From: Deltaproteobacteria bacterium
Lineage (GTDB): Bacteria; Myxococcota; Myxococcia; SLRQ01
NCBI GenBank assembly: GCA_029210625.1
Contig: JARGFU010000015.1
Span: forward strand, 14,940-78,939
Length of the DNA: 64,000 bases
Direction: 5' to 3'
The notes below the pieces were generated by a model. It saw only the letters and a program-made list of their open reading frames with translations. It had not been told where the DNA came from and ran no database searches. A program made the translations under genes and the position numbers. Shown here piece by piece: positions 53,701 to 62,214 of the stretch (its first letter is position 1; each line of letters starts with the position of its first letter).

Positions 53701-54593
53701 CACTCGGCGTCGTTGAGGCAAGGCAGCGGATCCCGGCAGAGGCGGGCCGGCACGTCGCAGGTCGCCCCGGGATCGGCGCAGTCGCTGCCGCCGAGGCACT
53801 CGACGCAGTAGCCGAGGCGGGCATCGCAGACGTCGTTGGTCAGGCCCACGCAGCCGCCGTCGTCGATGCAGCGGTTGCCGCCCACGCAGAGGTTCCGGGC
53901 GGTGTCGCAGGTGCGGCCGGTGCCGGCGATGCAGTCGGCGTCGCCCCGGCAGGCCACGCAGTCGCCGGTGGCGGTGTCGCAGAGCGCGCCCTCGGGCGAG
54001 CCCTCGCAGTCGGCGTCCGAGGTGCAGGGCACGAAGTCGGCGCAGGTGTGGGTGGAGAGGGCGCAGGTCTGCCGGGCGGCGACGTTGCAGTCGTCGTCCT
54101 GGACGCAGGCCACGCAGAGGCCCGAGCCCACCTCGCAGCGGGGGCGGGCCGGATCGGTGCAGGTCGTGTCGTCCACGCAGGAGGGCGGCGCGGTGCAGGT
54201 GCGGGAGGTGGGATCGCAGATCTGGCCGATGCCGGTGCAGTGGGAGTCCGAGGTGCAGGCCTCGCAGGTGCCCCGCGCCGGATCGCAGTGGGTGCGGCCC
54301 GGCTGGCCGAGGCAGTCGTTGTCGGTGGCGCAGACCGCCGGGGGCAGGCCACAGGAGCCCGCCGCCTCGCAGACGAAGCCCGCACCGCACTCGGCGTCGC
54401 TCGCGCAGGCCCGGCAGGTGGCGGTGTCGACCTCGCAGATCGGCCGCGCGGCCGGACACTGGGTGTTCATCTGGCAGCCGCCAGCGTCCGTGCCCGCGTC
54501 GGAGCCCCCGTCGGGCGTGTCGCCCTTGCCGCCGCAGGCGGCGACGTTGAGCAGGGCCAGGGCGGCCAGCAGGGGGAGGAGGAATCGACCCAT
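50757..54593 (-). CDS. Giant Cys-rich lipoprotein with tandem Dickkopf-like repeats
   Basis: From ATG 54593 (GAGGTG six bases upstream; GTG 54602 is less likely) the 1278-aa protein has lipobox LLNVAAC (Cys20), a DGGSDAGTDAGG linker, and then about a thousand residues made of Cys-rich units of ~40 residues (CASDAECGAGF, CTSDSHCTGIG, CSSDAQCGVGA and so on). A central stretch (DQYNYYCLEPDDYVIPWKW) breaks the pattern. The final ~190 residues are Cys-poor and beta-rich (VSGEANIDTGNVGFVDAAG, TATIDLLIFGLSVPAGSTVTGV), a likely binding head. Such proteins are frequent in Myxococcota and are presumed extracellular. GTGA overlap with the next gene makes the two a unit. Confidence 0.85.
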   Translation of the reverse strand: MGRFLLPLLAALALLNVAACGGKGDTPDGGSDAGTDAGGCQMNTQCPAARPICEVDTATCRACASDAECGAGFVCEAAGSCGLPPAVCATDNDCLGQPGRTHCDPARGTCEACTSDSHCTGIGQICDPTSRTCTAPPSCVDDTTCTDPARPRCEVGSGLCVACVQDDDCNVAARQTCALSTHTCADFVPCTSDADCEGSPEGALCDTATGDCVACRGDADCIAGTGRTCDTARNLCVGGNRCIDDGGCVGLTNDVCDARLGYCVECLGGSDCADPGATCDVPARLCRDPLPCLNDAECTGAPLTVCDTGTGFCAECLSAADCGSPEAVCVGGICDAGPPGGGRAGSACTQFTDCEAASALPADQYNYYCLEPDDYVIPWKWYEGYCLGFCNSQSECPAGTTCLGGACWDACTADAECRAGYSCQPLQAGGVVRSICAPECDAALISQLACVTDRDCPLGICNQQTGFCGCSPVGGPCVGPGSCRSDAGCIGETDANGDPTGWPGGYCIVVDCDPPAVPCPAGSSCYTLPGDVNACLPDCDPNDLGSCSRANYMCAEVDRYIVGGTCQSSADCNAVAPDCFGASPGVVGTCIRACGSDADCATSQGHVCRNFQDQVSLCADPFQRGACYPGCSTDSDCGVCTADADCQLGQVCSGSRCRTPCSSDAQCGVGAVCAGGLCTIACGADLDCPRGSACAGGGCTVPAVTCDAVARRCDAPCDGDLDCDRSRSCDLTSQSCFTACSAASDDCGPAGRCDPALGECVPDCRILGEICTPDTFCDFDTGACQPRCGTFGSGTCTAPEICDLLTGECVETCSSLLGTACTSSTECGTDQVCWLGNCADRCEDDSQCGPELICQYSYACSPCPTSRWRCDAGGTELCVDCNTDNNCSSRSYCDVGGTWECLERCGGVNGGSRSCNPGEVCDIGGGGLCKLPCAIDADCPDAARPYCDTGSGLCGACADDSHCVGDPAGEACDPLTLTCTVCADDAHCLDPALPACDATVPACVECTDATHCTGHANGELCEPTSQTCVECLLDADCPSITPLCDPSTFTCLPCTADAECAAGELCHFAINGGECHEPCGLVAGQVSGEANIDTGNVGFVDAAGAPANFSHFRGSNDVWAYTLDPASAGAETATIDLLIFGLSVPAGSTVTGVSVEIEASTDGDPAAGGDQWNIRGVLLASGGRIGTPMNIATPLTATDTVHTLGGSTELWGLTLGEADVADVSFGVRLILNEVGGSPDVRARVDRVVLIVHTSIPGGANCDTLLSGSTCNLTENRCQ

Positions 54594-54692
54594 TTGCTTC
54601 ACCTCGAGATCGCGAAACTGCCGCCTCTAGGGGGAACAGGTTCGATTGCCCGACCGGACATACCGATGGCCTCGGATCGAGCCCCCTGCCCT

Positions 54693-54715
54693 CCTCTGAA
54701 GTACGGCTTCAGAGG
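54693..54715. repeat. Perfect 9-bp inverted repeat
   Basis: CCTCTGAAG-TACGG-CTTCAGAGG forms a hairpin with a 5-base loop, ~100 bases upstream of the Cys-rich lipoprotein start. It could be an operator or an RNA structure in the 5' leader. Confidence 0.6.
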
Positions 54716-54760
54716 ATGACGCTAGCAGCCGAAAACCGCGTTCACAAGCGGCCCCGCTCA

Positions 54761-54876
54761 CCGTCCCCGTTCCCGTTTCCGTCCCCGTTCCCGTCTTTTC
54801 CCCTGGCTCGAGTCGCCTCCCCACGATCCCCGGGACAAGACGGCGACGGAGACGGGGACGGGGACGGAAACGAAAA
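54761..54876. repeat. Degenerate hexanucleotide tract and its inverted counterpart
   Basis: 54761-54799 is a run of CCGTTC/CCGTTT/CCGTCC hexamers; 54839-54876 is the complementary pattern GACGGGGACGGGGACGG. The two arms could pair imperfectly across a ~40-base spacer, and the second arm has four G runs suited to a G-quadruplex. Confidence 0.65.
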
Positions 54877-54906
54877 GGCCGATGGCAGGAACCACGCCAA
54901 ACGAGA

Positions 54907-54945
54907 GAGGCCGCCCACCCCCTCCCGGGGTCTCTGGGCGGCCTC
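54907..54945 (-). terminator. Probable terminator of the TRL-like gene
   Basis: GAGGCCGCCCA (54907-54917) and TGGGCGGCCTC (54935-54945) are perfectly complementary. The stem lies 46 bases after the minus-strand stop at 54991, followed on that strand by TCTCGTTT, a weak T-rich tail. Confidence 0.6.
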
Positions 54946-54990
54946 AACTCTTCGGGTGATCGCTCACCCGGTACAACGAATGCGGTGAAT

Positions 54991-55320
54991 CTACTCGCCG
55001 GTGACGATCACGCAATACTTCGCGTAGAGGCCCAGGATGTTCGTGTAGTGGTGGTTCACGGTGCCGACCTTGGTGATCCCACCCGCGTTGGCGGCGGTCT
55101 GGATGCTGGAGTCGCCCATCACGGCCGCGCCGAGGATCGAGGAGGCGCAGGCCTCACCCACCTTGGTGCCCACGTCGTTGTCGGTGGTGCCCATCGCGGG
55201 CGAGCCGGTCTCGTCGACGTAGAGGGTGCCCATCGCGACACCACGGTTCATGAAGGAGAGGCCGGCACAGCCGGTGGAGAAGAGAGCGACGGCCGCGACG
55301 GCCAGAACGAGCTTGCGCAT
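54991..55320 (-). CDS. TRL-like family lipoprotein
   Basis: The 109-aa protein has lipobox LFSTGC (Cys18) and then the conserved pattern of TRL (tRNA-associated locus-like) proteins: GxKVGEACASSILGAAVMGDSSIQTA-type segment (seen as GEACASSILG and GDSSIQTAAN), GGITKVGTVNHHYTNILG and a final YCVIVTGE. TRL proteins are small periplasmic lipoproteins of unknown role. AGGAGC precedes ATG 55320 by seven bases. Confidence 0.85.
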   Translation of the reverse strand: MRKLVLAVAAVALFSTGCAGLSFMNRGVAMGTLYVDETGSPAMGTTDNDVGTKVGEACASSILGAAVMGDSSIQTAANAGGITKVGTVNHHYTNILGLYAKYCVIVTGE

Positions 55321-55358
55321 GAGTTTGCTCCTGTCTTCGAAAGAGTCTCTTGGCCGAA

Positions 55359-55389
55359 GGCGCGCCCGATCCGGACGGATCGGCGCGCC
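55359..55389. repeat. Inverted repeat upstream of the TRL-like gene
   Basis: GGCGCGCCCGATCC (55359-55372) faces GGATCGGCGCGCC (55377-55389), complementary with a single bulged C. It lies ~40 bases upstream of the TRL start on the minus strand, so it may be an operator or leader hairpin. Confidence 0.55.
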
Positions 55390-55520
55390 TCGGCGGCCGG
55401 ACGTTGGCACGGGGTGGATCCCGATGCAACGCCTCTACCTCCCCCGGAAGAAGCGCCCGCAGGCGGCGCCCAGCCGGCGGAGGGCAGCGGTCCCCGAAAC
55501 CCGTTCACGAGCTGGGGGGT

Positions 55521-55544
55521 GTGGGGGGAGAGGACCTCCCCCCA

Positions 55545-55545
<1 letters not shown>
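55521..55545 (-). terminator. Stem-loop at the end of glnA
   Basis: GTGGGGGGAG-AGGAC-CTCCCCCCAC is a perfect 10-bp stem with a 5-base loop whose last base is part of the glnA stop codon. There is no T run after it on the minus strand, so it may stabilise the 3' end rather than terminate. Confidence 0.5.
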
Positions 55546-56963
<1,418 letters not shown>

Positions 56964-57008
56964 CGCTGGGATCCTTGCGGTGATGGGGAGGAAGTCGGGG
57001 CGCTCTCT

Positions 57009-57025
57009 GGCAAGGGGCGTACCAA
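57009..57025 (-). promoter_or_regulatory. Sigma54 promoter for glnA
   Basis: On the minus strand TTGGTACGCCCCTTGCC (57025 to 57009) has the GG-N10-GC spacing and matches TGGCAC-N5-TTGC at all but one core base. Predicted start ~57000 leaves a leader of ~35 bases to ATG 56963. Nitrogen-regulated sigma54 control of glnA is established in many proteobacteria. Confidence 0.65.
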
Positions 57026-57148
57026 CGTGGCTCGGGCGGATTCGCTGGACTGGGACACCAAGGGCTTCATTGAAGCTGACCTCGTTGCCCAGACGACAAG
57101 CAGTCCTTTGCTCGGATCTTGGGCAGTGCCCGCCATGCGAGCAGGCGG

Positions 57149-57547
<399 letters not shown>

Positions 57548-57548
57548 T

Positions 57549-57566
57549 TAGCAAGACTCTTGCCAG
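57549..57566 (-). promoter_or_regulatory. Sigma54 promoter for glnB
   Basis: On the minus strand CTGGCAAGAGTCTTGCTA (57566 to 57549) matches the sigma54 consensus TGGCAC-N5-TTGCW with GG-N10-GC spacing. The start would be near 57540, ~30 bases ahead of ATG 57511. Confidence 0.72.
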
Positions 57567-57575
57567 CCCGACGAG

Positions 57576-57668
57576 GCTACGAGCTGCGAGCTATGAGCTT
57601 CGAGCAAGTGGGCTCCCGGCTGGGGCGCGAGTCGGCCAAGCTCGCAGCTCGCGGCTCGTAGCTCACAG
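57576..57668. repeat. Two opposed arrays of heptanucleotide repeats
   Basis: 57577-57604 reads CTACGAG CTGCGAG CTATGAG CTTCGAG; 57641-57668 reads CTCGCAG CTCGCGG CTCGTAG CTCACAG, the complementary heptad. Bases 57576-57592 and 57646-57662 pair in 16 of 17 positions, so the region can fold into a long hairpin. It separates the divergent glnB promoter and the histidine kinase gene. Confidence 0.8.
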
Positions 57669-57699
57669 CCAACACGGACTCCGGGGTATCCTCCTCCCG

Positions 57700-59124
57700 A
57701 TGCGCCTCTCTCTGCGCACGAGACTGCTGCTCACGACCCTCCTCCCCGCGGCCCTGCTGCTCGCGGGCATGGCGGTCCTCGCCCACCAGCTCTCGGCCCG
57801 GGCCCTCGAGCGCTCCCTGGGCAAGCGCCTCGCCTCGGTGGCCCAGTCCGCCGCCGCGGGTCTGCGGCCCGCCGACGTGACCTTCCTCGAGGCGGGCGAC
57901 GAGGAGAGCCGCACCCACCGGCGGCTGACCACCACCCTCCAGGCCGTGCGGGACGCCACCGGCGTGCGCCGGCTGGTCCTCTTCGACCCCGAGGGGCTGG
58001 CCCTCTGCGACACCGACGGCCGCTACCCCATCGGCACGCCGATCCCCGATCTCTCCCGGGACTCGCTGGAGGTCGAGCGCGCCCTCGGCGGCAAGGCCAC
58101 CGCCTCGAAGGTGCTCTTCACCGGCTCGGATGGGCTCCCCTACAAGAGCGGCTACGCCCCGGTCCGCGACGGGGAGCGGGTCGTCGGCGCGGTGCTGGTG
58201 GACGGCACGGCGGCCTTCTACGCGGACCTCGACCGGCTGCGGAACGCCTTCGGCGCCATCGGCCTGGTGGGCCTGGCGGTGATGGCGCTGCTGGCCGTCC
58301 TGGTCACCCGGCTCATCGCGATGCCGATCCGGGACCTGGCCGCCGCCGCCGAGCGCATCGGCGAGGGCGACCTGGCCACGCCGGTCGATCCGCCCCGCCG
58401 GGTGGACGAGCTGGGCAGCCTGGGGCGCAGCCTGGAGCAGATGCGCGCGAGCCTCGAGGCGCGCGAGCGCGAGCTGCAGATGATGCTCGCCGGCATCGCC
58501 CACGAGGTGCGCAACCCCCTGGGCGGCATCGAGCTCTTCTCGGGGCTGCTCGACGAGGAGCTCGAGCCGGGAGACCACCGCAAGGCCCACGTCGCCCGCA
58601 TCCGGAAGGAGCTGGGGCACCTGGCGAAGCTGGTCGAGGAGTTCCTCGACTACGCCCGCGAGCGCGAGCCCGAGCTGGCCGACCTGGTCCTGGGCGAGAT
58701 GTTCTTCGAGCTCTCCCAGATCGAGGGGCCCAGCGCGCAGGAGCGGGAGGTGGTGCTCCAGCTCGACGCCGCCGAGGACGCGGTGGTGCGGGTCGACGCG
58801 AGCCTGCTGCGCCGCGCGGTCCTGAACCTCCTGCGCAACGCGATCCAGGCCAGCCCCGAGGGCGGGGTGGTGCGCCTGCGCGCCCACCGGGAGGGTGCGC
58901 GGGTGCTGCTGGCGGTGGAGGACGCCGGCGCGGGCGTCCCCGAGGAGAAGCGCGAGCGGATCTTCGAGCCCTTCTTCACCACCAAGGAGAAGGGCAGCGG
59001 CCTGGGCCTGGCGCTGGTCGCCAAGACCGCCAAGGTCCACGGCGGCGAGGTCCGGGTGGAGGAGGCCGAGGGCGGCGGCGCCCGCTTCGTGATGGCGCTC
59101 CCCGCGGCCACCCGCGGCGCTTGA
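57700..59124 (+). CDS. Membrane sensor histidine kinase with HAMP domain
   Basis: The 474-aa kinase has TM1 at residues ~8-30 (LLLTTLLPAALLLAGMAVLA), an extracytoplasmic sensor of ~150 residues resembling a single Cache/PAS fold (RRLVLFDPEGLALCDTDG), TM2 (GLVGLAVMALLAVLV) near residues 190-208, HAMP, HisKA with phosphoacceptor His in AGIAHEVRNPLGG (~residue 268) and HATPase (LLRNAIQAS; GSGLGLALVAK). No response regulator is adjacent; instead it overlaps a Ser/Thr kinase gene by four bases (TTGA), suggesting joint expression. Confidence 0.92.
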   Translation: MRLSLRTRLLLTTLLPAALLLAGMAVLAHQLSARALERSLGKRLASVAQSAAAGLRPADVTFLEAGDEESRTHRRLTTTLQAVRDATGVRRLVLFDPEGLALCDTDGRYPIGTPIPDLSRDSLEVERALGGKATASKVLFTGSDGLPYKSGYAPVRDGERVVGAVLVDGTAAFYADLDRLRNAFGAIGLVGLAVMALLAVLVTRLIAMPIRDLAAAAERIGEGDLATPVDPPRRVDELGSLGRSLEQMRASLEARERELQMMLAGIAHEVRNPLGGIELFSGLLDEELEPGDHRKAHVARIRKELGHLAKLVEEFLDYAREREPELADLVLGEMFFELSQIEGPSAQEREVVLQLDAAEDAVVRVDASLLRRAVLNLLRNAIQASPEGGVVRLRAHREGARVLLAVEDAGAGVPEEKRERIFEPFFTTKEKGSGLGLALVAKTAKVHGGEVRVEEAEGGGARFVMALPAATRGA

Positions 59125-61214
59125 TCTTAGGGGCCCGCTCGGCGTTCCATGTTCCCCGAGGGGAGGGAAGCGACCTGGCCGACGAGAGAGATCGCAGGCT
59201 CGAGGAGGGGGCCGACACCGGGGGCGACGACGAGTCGACCTCGCCGGGGCCGGCGCCCGCTGGCTGGCGGCAGGTGCCGCTGGGCGCCGAGGACGACCAC
59301 ATCCGCACCTCGCCGATGGTCGCGGTGCCGGACGAGGCGGCCCTCCAGCGCGCCCGCCTCGACTCCCAGCCCACCCTCGCGGAGGGAGCCTTCGCCACCC
59401 CAAAGGTGCGGGCGACCCCGGCCGGCGAGGGCGAGGTCGACGCGGGCTCGGAGGACTCGCTCCTGCAGGCCGGCAGCTTCGACGAGCGCTACCAGCAGAC
59501 GCGGGTCCTCGGGAGCGGCGGCATGGGGGTGGTCACCCTCCACCAGGATCGCATCGTCGGCCGCGCGGTCGCCCTGAAGACGGCCCACGCGCCCACCAGC
59601 GAGGCGGGCCAGAGCCGGGGCGCCATCTGGCGCTTCCTGCGCGAGGCCCGGGTGCAGGGCCAGCTCGAGCACCCGGCGATCGTGCCGGTCTACGACCTGG
59701 GCCGGGACGACCGGGGCGCGGCCTACTTCACGATGCAGCGGGTCCGCGGCCGCAGCCTGGCGGAGGTGCTCGCCAGCCGGACGGATGAGGGCAGCGCCGC
59801 CCGCCTCTCCGCCCGCAAGGTCCTCGACATCCTCTCCCGGGTGGCGCTGGCCCTCGACTACGTCCACCACCGCGGCGTGGTGCACCGGGACCTCAAGCCC
59901 GAGAACATCATGATCGGGGAGTACGGCGAGGTCTTCCTCCTCGACTGGGGCCTGGCCCGGGTGCTCGGCTCCGAGGACCTGCCCAAGCTCGGCGAGGAGG
60001 AGCAGCCGGTCTCCCTGGAGGCGGACGGCAAGACCCGCGCCGGCGAGGTGCTCGGCACGCCGGGCTACATGGCCCCCGAGCAGGTCGCGGACGCCTCGAA
60101 GGTCGACGCCCGCGCCGACCTCTACGCCTTCGGCGCCATCCTCTACGAGGCGCTCTGCGGGCTGCCCCTCCACGGCAGCGGCGAGCTGCCCACCCTCCTC
60201 TACTCGACGATGAAGGTCGACGGGGCGAGCCTCCCCGACGAGGTGGAGGTCGCCCCCGAGCTCGCCGAGCTGGTCCGGCAGCTGACCCGCAAGGAGCCGG
60301 CGGATCGACCCGCGAGCGCCCGGGAGATCGCCCGCACCCTCGAGGCCTTCCTCGACGGCGAGCGGGACGCGACCCTGCGGCAGAAGGCCGCCCGGGAGCA
60401 CCTCGCGCACGCCCGGGAGACCCTCGCGGCCGCCGCGAGCGGCGCCGACGATCTCGAGGCGCGGCGGGCGGCCCTCCAGCAGGTCGGCCGGGCGCTCGCC
60501 CTGGCGCCGGACCTCGAGGCGGCCCGCGAGCTGCTCTTCGAGCTGCTCACCTCCCCCCCGAAGGTGGTGCCCCCGGAGGCGAAGAAGGCCCTGGAGGCCG
60601 GCGCCCGGGAGGCGATGATGATGGGCGCCCGCACGGCGGTGGCCGGCTACTTCGGCATCTCCGTCTTCGTGCTCATCGCCCTGTGGATGGGCATCCGCTC
60701 CTACCCCGCGCTCTTCACCCTCGCGGGCGCCATGGCCGCCTGCGCGGCCTACACCGCCTACTTCCTCTGGCGGCCGCCGGGGCTGAAGCTGCCCCTCGGC
60801 CACCTCCTGCTCACCGCGAGCACGGTGGGGATCTCCAGCGTGATGTTCGGCCCCCTGGTGCTGGTGCCGATGCTGGCGGTCTCCAACAGCGTCTCCTACC
60901 TCACCTCGGTGAACGACAAGGAGTGGCTGGTCGCCCTCTCCGGGGTCGCCGCGGTGGTGGTGCCGGCGGTCCTGCAGATGATGGGCATCCTGCCGGCGAG
61001 CTACGCCATCCAGAACGGCGTCATCAATATCCTCCCCTGGATGATGGACTTCCCGCCCCTGCCCACCATGGCCTTCCTGGTGGTCACCCAGGCCGGCATC
61101 GTCGTGGCCGCCTGCATCTTCGTCCTGCGCCTGAAGCGCCGGGCGGCCGCCGCCGAGAAGGAGGTCCAGCTCACCGCCTGGCAGCTCGAGCAGCTCGTCG
61201 GGCGGGACGGCTGA
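59121..61214 (+). CDS. Hanks-type Ser/Thr protein kinase with C-terminal multi-helix membrane domain
   Basis: The kinase domain spans residues ~120-415: Gly loop LGSGGMGVV (~130), catalytic Lys in VALKTAHAP, VVHRDLKPENIM (~254), the DFG site replaced by DWG (FLLDWGLARV, ~274) and GTPGYMAPEQ. DWG is seen in many bacterial Hanks kinases. After a helical TPR-like linker (residues ~420-490), five or six membrane helices follow (residues ~505-670, for example GISVFVLIALWMGI and VSGVAAVVVPAVLQMMG-like stretch), ending in a short cytoplasmic helix. A kinase with its membrane part at the C-terminus and several helices rather than one may sense within the membrane. The start is uncertain: TTG 59121 overlaps the upstream stop but lacks an SD; internal starts near 59315 are possible. 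Confidence 0.88.
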   Translation: MILGARSAFHVPRGEGSDLADERDRRLEEGADTGGDDESTSPGPAPAGWRQVPLGAEDDHIRTSPMVAVPDEAALQRARLDSQPTLAEGAFATPKVRATPAGEGEVDAGSEDSLLQAGSFDERYQQTRVLGSGGMGVVTLHQDRIVGRAVALKTAHAPTSEAGQSRGAIWRFLREARVQGQLEHPAIVPVYDLGRDDRGAAYFTMQRVRGRSLAEVLASRTDEGSAARLSARKVLDILSRVALALDYVHHRGVVHRDLKPENIMIGEYGEVFLLDWGLARVLGSEDLPKLGEEEQPVSLEADGKTRAGEVLGTPGYMAPEQVADASKVDARADLYAFGAILYEALCGLPLHGSGELPTLLYSTMKVDGASLPDEVEVAPELAELVRQLTRKEPADRPASAREIARTLEAFLDGERDATLRQKAAREHLAHARETLAAAASGADDLEARRAALQQVGRALALAPDLEAARELLFELLTSPPKVVPPEAKKALEAGAREAMMMGARTAVAGYFGISVFVLIALWMGIRSYPALFTLAGAMAACAAYTAYFLWRPPGLKLPLGHLLLTASTVGISSVMFGPLVLVPMLAVSNSVSYLTSVNDKEWLVALSGVAAVVVPAVLQMMGILPASYAIQNGVINILPWMMDFPPLPTMAFLVVTQAGIVVAACIFVLRLKRRAAAAEKEVQLTAWQLEQLVGRDG

Positions 61215-61223
61215 AGCCCGGCG

Positions 61224-61658
61224 TCAGCGGTCCTCGAGGACGATCACCCGCTCGGCCTCGCCGTAGCCGCTGCGCTCGGTGAAGGGCAGCGTCCCGAAGG
61301 GATCCTCGTCGCCGGGCACGCAGGTTGACCCGAAGGGATCGGCCTCGCAGAGCGCAACCTCGTCGCCCGCCAGATCGAGCCAGGCGATCGACAGCGCCAC
61401 CGGGACGAACTCACTCTCTTCCACCGGACCACGGCAGACCTCGGCCACCGTCCCGGGAAGCACGCTGCTCACCCGGGAGGGCTCGATGATCTCCTGCTGC
61501 TCCGCCCCGCTCTCGTACTGCACCCAGAAGATCAGTGGGGCGGTCCCCAGCTCATGGACCCCCTCGTATTCGAGCCGGAAGGTGTCGCAGTCCTCTCCCG
61601 GACCGCAGCCCGACGCCACGACCAGAACGAGCATCAAGAAATACCGCGCACGAGTCAT
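61224..61658 (-). CDS. Small putative lipoprotein, paralogue of the next gene
   Basis: From ATG 61658 (GAGG five bases upstream; GTG 61664 is an alternative) the 144-aa protein has lipobox VVASGC (Cys18) and a mature part with four further Cys. Its segment AWLDLAGDEVALCEADPF...C aligns with AWLDLDRDEEAACLEDYF...C of the gene at 61666-62136, so the two are tandem paralogues, seven bases apart. No known domain. Codons here use more A/T in third position than elsewhere in the window. Confidence 0.75.
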   Translation of the reverse strand: MTRARYFLMLVLVVASGCGPGEDCDTFRLEYEGVHELGTAPLIFWVQYESGAEQQEIIEPSRVSSVLPGTVAEVCRGPVEESEFVPVALSIAWLDLAGDEVALCEADPFGSTCVPGDEDPFGTLPFTERSGYGEAERVIVLEDR

Positions 61659-61665
61659 CTGCACC

Positions 61666-62136
61666 TCAAGGGTCGTCGATGACGATCGTCAGATGGGTAT
61701 CCTGGCCGCTCCCCAGCAGGGTGAAGGTCATGCCGCCCTGCGGATCCCCGGGATCGGGCTCGCACTCGGGAGAGAAGTAGTCTTCGAGACAGGCCGCCTC
61801 TTCGTCCCTGTCCAGGTCCAGCCACGCAAAGGCCGTGTAGCCCGGCCGATCACCCACGGGCTCATAGGTCGAATGGCAGGAGTACTCGATAACCGCGCCA
61901 GACAGTACTTGGTCGACGAACTCCGGGGCGGTCCACCCAGCGCCGAAGCGACGATCCTCCGGTGCTGTATATCTGGCCAGCAGACTGGCCTGACTGATGT
62001 CCAGATCCCCGACGTAGCGATACTGATAGTAGACGCAGTAGTCGAGATCTCTCTCGGTGCCGCATCCCCCCGACAGGCCCATGAGCACCGCTGCGAAGCC
62101 CAATACCCGAAGAGTCGACCCGTATGATCCGACCAT
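61666..62136 (-). CDS. Small putative lipoprotein, paralogue of the previous gene
   Basis: The 156-aa protein has signal peptide VLGFAAVLMGLSGGC (Cys25) and a mature domain starting GTERDLDYCVYYQYRYVGD. It shares the AWLDL-x3-DE-x2-C core and spaced Cys residues with its downstream neighbour. Short GGAGAG precedes ATG 62136. Function unknown; its tandem duplication and reduced GC suggest a lineage-specific acquisition. Confidence 0.75.
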   Translation of the reverse strand: MVGSYGSTLRVLGFAAVLMGLSGGCGTERDLDYCVYYQYRYVGDLDISQASLLARYTAPEDRRFGAGWTAPEFVDQVLSGAVIEYSCHSTYEPVGDRPGYTAFAWLDLDRDEEAACLEDYFSPECEPDPGDPQGGMTFTLLGSGQDTHLTIVIDDP

Positions 62137-62214
62137 CTCTCTCCGTCCTCCTCTGCAGAGAGCCGACCGGGGTGCGGCCTGGTTCGCCCGTCCCCCGATC
62201 GACCCTCGAAGCCC

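Larger units (their letters stand above)
54594..54990. other. 397-base intergenic region rich in inverted repeats
   Basis: No gene is credible here. It holds a perfect 9-bp hairpin (54693-54715), a CCGTTC-like hexanucleotide tract (54761-54799) facing a complementary GGGGAC-rich tract (54839-54876), and the 11-bp terminator-like stem at 54907-54945. The promoter for the Cys-rich operon must lie in its left half, but I see no clear sigma70 match. Confidence 0.6.

Noticed and set aside
50757-54593. CRISPR-like repeats in the Cys-rich genes
   Set aside because: The repeats are degenerate, in frame and encode Cys-rich units; no constant repeat/unique spacer structure.
54630-54665. tRNA T-loop-like GGTTCGATT
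   Set aside because: No complementary T stem, anticodon arm or acceptor stem can be drawn around it.
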